Positions 60,913 to 64,000 of a DNA stretch of 64,000 bases are shown one piece after another. The translations under genes and the position numbers were made by a program. Location of the stretch: NCBI RefSeq assembly GCF_012163135.1, contig NZ_JAAVUP010000002.1:682001-746000 (forward strand). The letters run 5' to 3'. This DNA is from Neoroseomonas oryzicola. GTDB lineage: Bacteria > Pseudomonadota > Alphaproteobacteria > Acetobacterales > Acetobacteraceae. Position 1 is the stretch's first letter. The number at the start of each line of letters is the position of its first letter. Below the pieces are notes generated by a model. That model did no database searches. It worked only from the letters and a program-made list of their open reading frames with translations, and was not told where the DNA came from.

Positions 60913-62505
60913 TCAGCGCCCGGTGCGGCGGATGTTCCAGAACACCGGGATGCCCGAGGGGATCACGCCCTCGAGGTTCGAGCGATAGGCGATCGGCTGG
61001 CTGAACTGGCCCCAGACCACCGCCGGCACGATCTCATAGGCGATGCGCTGGATGTCGGCGGCGATGGCGCGCCGTTCCTCGAGCGACGCGGCCTGCGGGA
61101 AGCGTTCCAGCAGCGGCGTCAGGCGTTCGTCGCAATGCCAGCCGGGGAAGTCCTGGCAATTGGTGCCGATGTAGAAATGCGTGAGGGGCGAGGCCAGGTC
61201 GAAGCCCTGCGCATGGACGCCGAACAGCGACCACGATGCATCGCGCCGCGCGCGGCGCGCGACCACCGTGCCCCAGTCCATCGCCTGCATCTCGACGTTG
61301 AAGCCGACCTCCCGCAGGCGGGCGGCGACGACCTCGCTGCCGACGCGCGGGGCGTCGATGTCGGTCGCCTGCATGATGATGACTGGCTCGCCGCGGTAGT
61401 TGGTCTGGCGCAGCGCCTCGCGCGCGCGGGCAACGTCGGGCCGCGCGGCGATCTCGCTGCCGGCAGTGGTCTCGAGCGCGCCGCCGCACATCCAGAAGGT
61501 CAGGCATTGCGGGATGGAGAGATCGCCCGTCGCACCCAGCGCCTGCGGGCCCTGGGACTGGTCGACCGCCATCATCAGCACGCGCCGCACAGCCGGATCG
61601 GCGAAGGGACCGGCCGCGGAGTTCACACGCACGAAGCCCTGCCACATGGACGGACCCGCGAGCGGCACCACCGTCACGTTGCGGTTGCGGCGCAGCAGCG
61701 GCAGCAGGTCGAAGGCCGGCATCTCGATGAAGTCGACCTCGCCGGTCGTCAGCGCATTGGCGGCCGTCGCGGCATCGGGGATGACGCGCCAGATCACGCG
61801 GTCCACATGCACGTGCTTGCCACCCGAGAGGAAGTTCGCGGGCTCGTTGCGCGGGCGGTAGTCGCGGAAGCGGTCGAAGACCTGCGTCGCGCCGGAGACC
61901 GACAGGTCGCGCCGGAACACGAAGGGGCCGGAGCCGATCAGCTCGCTGTTCTGTTCCGTGCGCGGCCGCTGCGCGAGGCGTTCCGGCATGATCGCCGGCA
62001 CCAGCGAGGACGGCTTGCCGAGCGCATCGAGCACCAGGCCGAAGGGCCGGTTCAGCACGATGCGGAAGGTGCGTGCGTCGACCACGTCCATCGACGCGGT
62101 GGCCGCCATCAGGTGCCGCCCGAGCCCGTCGCCCGGACCCCAGCGCCGCAGGCTCGCGATGACGTCGGCCGAGGTGACGGGCTGGCCGTCATGGAACTTC
62201 AGGCCTTCGCGCAGCGTGAAGGTCCAGGTCATCCGGTCGTCCGAGACGGTGTGGCTGTCCACCATCTGCGGGCGGATGTTGCCCTCGCTGTCCATCGCGA
62301 ACAGCGTGTCCCAGATCATGTAGGCGAAGTTGCGCGTGATGTAGACGGTCGAGACATGCGGATCCATGATCCGCACATCGGCCTGCATCACGGCGGTGAT
62401 CTGGCTGGCGGGCTGCTGGCCCGCGGGCACCTGCGCCTGCGTCCCCGCTGCCGGCAATGCGATCGCCGCGGCCAGCGCGGCGCGGCGTGTCCAGGTTGCG
62501 ATCAT
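60913..62505 (-). CDS. ABC transporter substrate-binding protein (peptide/nickel type, SBP family 5)
   Basis: The 530-residue periplasmic protein has a signal peptide (about 1-25, ending GTQA). The family 5 pattern follows: MDPHVSTVYITRNFAYMIWDTLF, MTWTFTLREGLKFHDGQPVTSADVIASLRRW, and LIGSGPFVF. Such proteins bind oligopeptides, opines or other organic ligands. No permease or ATPase of the same system is near, so it is probably an orphan or part of a system just outside. GAAGGAGAAA precedes the ATG. Confidence 0.9.
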   Translation of the reverse strand: MIATWTRRAALAAAIALPAAGTQAQVPAGQQPASQITAVMQADVRIMDPHVSTVYITRNFAYMIWDTLFAMDSEGNIRPQMVDSHTVSDDRMTWTFTLREGLKFHDGQPVTSADVIASLRRWGPGDGLGRHLMAATASMDVVDARTFRIVLNRPFGLVLDALGKPSSLVPAIMPERLAQRPRTEQNSELIGSGPFVFRRDLSVSGATQVFDRFRDYRPRNEPANFLSGGKHVHVDRVIWRVIPDAATAANALTTGEVDFIEMPAFDLLPLLRRNRNVTVVPLAGPSMWQGFVRVNSAAGPFADPAVRRVLMMAVDQSQGPQALGATGDLSIPQCLTFWMCGGALETTAGSEIAARPDVARAREALRQTNYRGEPVIIMQATDIDAPRVGSEVVAARLREVGFNVEMQAMDWGTVVARRARRDASWSLFGVHAQGFDLASPLTHFYIGTNCQDFPGWHCDERLTPLLERFPQAASLEERRAIAADIQRIAYEIVPAVVWGQFSQPIAYRSNLEGVIPSGIPVFWNIRRTGR

Positions 62506-62522
62506 GTCCGTTTCTCCTTCGC

Positions 62523-64000
62523 TCAGGGGGCCTGCGTGATGAGCTCGGCGGCCTTCTCGCCGATCATCAGCGCGGTGGCGTTGGTGTTGCCCGCGATGTG
62601 GCGCGGGAAGATCGAGATATCGGCGACGCGCAGCGCCGCGACGCCGTTCACGCGCAGGTCGGGTGCCACGACGGCGCGGGCATCGGCGCCCATGCGGCAG
62701 GTGCCGGCCGGGTGGTAGAAGGGCCGCGCGGCGGAGCGCAGGAAGGCGATGTCTGCCTCGCGCCCCGCATTCGCCGGCGGCACGCCGATCAGTTCCTTCA
62801 CCGTCGTCCCGAAGGGCGGCGTCGTCGCCATGCGCCGCACCCAGCCGAGGCCGCGCAGCAGCGTCTCGACATCCTGCTCGTCGTCGAGCAGCCGCGGATG
62901 GATCGCGATGGGTGCCGCCGGATCGGCCGAGCGCAGCGCGAGGCGCCCGCGCGAGCGCGGATGGTTCACGTTCACCAGGATGGTCGCGAGGTTGCGGCGC
63001 GGGATGATCCGCTTGCCGTCCTTCAGCATCGAGCCATAGGGAAACAGGTGGAACTGCAGGTCCGGTTCCGCCGCCGCTGGCTGGCTGCGCAGGAAGGCGA
63101 GCACCTGCGCGGTCGGGACGCCGAAGGGGGAAGGAAGCCCTGCCGCCCAACGCAGGAACTGCCAGGCGGCGCGCAGCGGCGCGGCCTCGGCGTTCACGGT
63201 CGGCACGGTGAGCTCGGCCTGCACGTAGAGGCCGGGGTGCTCCATCAGGTTGCGCCCGACCTCGGGGCTGTCGGCCACCGTCGCGATGCCATGCGCGGCG
63301 AGGTCGCTCGCGTCGCCGATGCCCGAGAGCATCAGCAGCTGCGGCGAGTTGATCGCGCCGGCGGTGAGGATCACCTCGCGCCGCGCGCGGATCGTCAGCG
63401 CCGTGCCGTCGCGCGTGGCGGCGAGGCCGGTCGCGCGGCGCCCGTCGAAGGTGACGCGCCGGACCAGCACGCCGTCCATGGTGCGCAGGTTCGGCCGCGC
63501 CAGGTTCGGCCGGATGAAGGCGTCCCAGGCCGAATGGCGCAGACCGTTGCGCGTCGATCCCTGGTTCCAGGCGATGCCTTCGTGGGATGCGCCGTTCAAA
63601 TCGTCATTCGCCGGGATGCCGGCGGCGACGCCGCTCGCGATGAAGTCGGCCGAGACCGGATGCCGCCAGGCCAGCGCCGAGACGCGCTGCGGCCCCATGC
63701 CACCGCGCGTCGCATTGTCCGGCGCATCCGCGGTCTCCATCCGGCGGAACAGCGGCAGCACGTCGCGCCAGCCCCAGCCGGCGCAGCCGAGCGATTCCCA
63801 CGCGTCGTAATCCGCTGCCGCGCCGCGGATGAAGATCATGCCGTTGATGGCGGACGACCCGCCCGGCACCTTGCCGCGCGGCCAGTCCTCGACCAGGCCG
63901 TTGCGCGTGGGATCGGGCTCGGAGCGATAGCCCCAATCGTAGCGTGGATTCCCGATCGTGCGCATCAGCGCTGCGGGCATCCGCGTGAGGCCGATGCGTT
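62523..64000 (-). CDS. GMC-family FAD oxidoreductase (choline/alcohol dehydrogenase type), N-terminus cut by window edge
   Basis: The C-terminal part of a GMC oxidoreductase is present; the N-terminal GxGxxG is beyond base 64000, and the frame is open to the edge. Visible motifs are GKVPGGSSAINGMIFIRG (GMC signature 1), AGAINSPQLLMLSGIG (signature 2) and the active-site pair His in FYHPAGTCRMG and Asn in AGNTNATALMIGEKAAE. It oxidises an alcohol group, perhaps choline. The stop is 17 bases from the start of the binding-protein gene on the same strand, so both could be one operon. Confidence 0.9.
   Translation of the reverse strand, partial: RIGLTRMPAALMRTIGNPRYDWGYRSEPDPTRNGLVEDWPRGKVPGGSSAINGMIFIRGAAADYDAWESLGCAGWGWRDVLPLFRRMETADAPDNATRGGMGPQRVSALAWRHPVSADFIASGVAAGIPANDDLNGASHEGIAWNQGSTRNGLRHSAWDAFIRPNLARPNLRTMDGVLVRRVTFDGRRATGLAATRDGTALTIRARREVILTAGAINSPQLLMLSGIGDASDLAAHGIATVADSPEVGRNLMEHPGLYVQAELTVPTVNAEAAPLRAAWQFLRWAAGLPSPFGVPTAQVLAFLRSQPAAAEPDLQFHLFPYGSMLKDGKRIIPRRNLATILVNVNHPRSRGRLALRSADPAAPIAIHPRLLDDEQDVETLLRGLGWVRRMATTPPFGTTVKELIGVPPANAGREADIAFLRSAARPFYHPAGTCRMGADARAVVAPDLRVNGVAALRVADISIFPRHIAGNTNATALMIGEKAAELITQAP

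Noticed and set aside
1-64000. CRISPR arrays, insertion sequences, prophage or integrase genes
   Set aside because: No regularly spaced repeats, transposase motifs, terminal inverted repeats or integrase motifs were seen. tRNA-His is not followed by an att-like duplication.

Overview
The window is a GC-rich chromosomal segment from an alphaproteobacterium, most likely a member of the Acetobacteraceae (Roseomonas-like). The evidence is the very high G+C with strong third-position bias, the order rpsB-tsf-(corA)-pyrH-frr-uppS-cdsA-dxr-rseP-bamA-skp-lpxD-fabZ-lpxA-lpxI, a GTTC-N7-GTTC LexA box, and many solitary Bug/TctC-type and other ABC substrate-binding proteins. The genus is an inference. 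No plasmid, phage or CRISPR hallmark was seen.

Layout. 1-6.5 kb is a catabolic and transport block: a cut-off 2Fe-2S/FAD oxidoreductase, a DapA-family aldolase, a polar amino-acid ABC binding protein and permease, a cytochrome P450 and a dihydropyrimidinase-type amidohydrolase. 6.5-10 kb on the minus strand holds a GH73-like protein, a secreted protein coupled to a PLP aminotransferase, and an AlkA-type glycosylase. 10.1-12.2 kb is an OmpR/EnvZ-type two-component system. 12.2-15.2 kb is an isolated TadE/TadE/TadG-like cluster. 15.4-17.1 kb is a LemA-HtpX-like membrane pair. 17.1-19.5 kb holds an Asp/Glu racemase-family protein, a small secreted protein and an MFS carrier. tRNA-His follows, then an SDR with a degenerate active site. 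20.8-24.4 kb is a complete cyanate uptake and hydrolysis operon (binding protein, permease, ATPase, CynS). 24.4-25.6 kb is an AT-richer patch with a lipase-like gene that looks acquired. Aspartate dehydrogenase, a PhoD-type phosphatase and a Bug protein come next.

29.8-47.3 kb is the conserved core: translation (rpsB, tsf, frr), UMP kinase, isoprenoid and phospholipid synthesis (uppS, cdsA, dxr), envelope proteolysis (rseP), outer-membrane biogenesis (bamA, skp) and lipid A synthesis (lpxD, fabZ, lpxA, lpxI), then gloA and a YcjX/YcjF pair. Many of these genes overlap by 4 bases, so they are probably translationally coupled. A CorA transporter is inserted between tsf and pyrH, behind a strong terminator.

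47.3-64 kb is a mosaic of single genes on alternating strands: a Bug protein, an isopropylmalate-dehydrogenase-family enzyme, an SDR, a flavin monooxygenase, an enolase-superfamily dehydratase, a GNAT acetyltransferase, gltX, comEC, lexA with its operator, a family 2 glycosyltransferase, a peptide-type ABC binding protein and a cut-off GMC oxidoreductase.

The features most worth a second look are a repeated hairpin element found just downstream of genes, the Cys-rich pre-Tat leader of the cyanate binding protein, the AT-richer lipase island, the SDR lacking its YxxxK motif, and the LexA box shared by two divergent genes. I found no clearly new multi-gene system.
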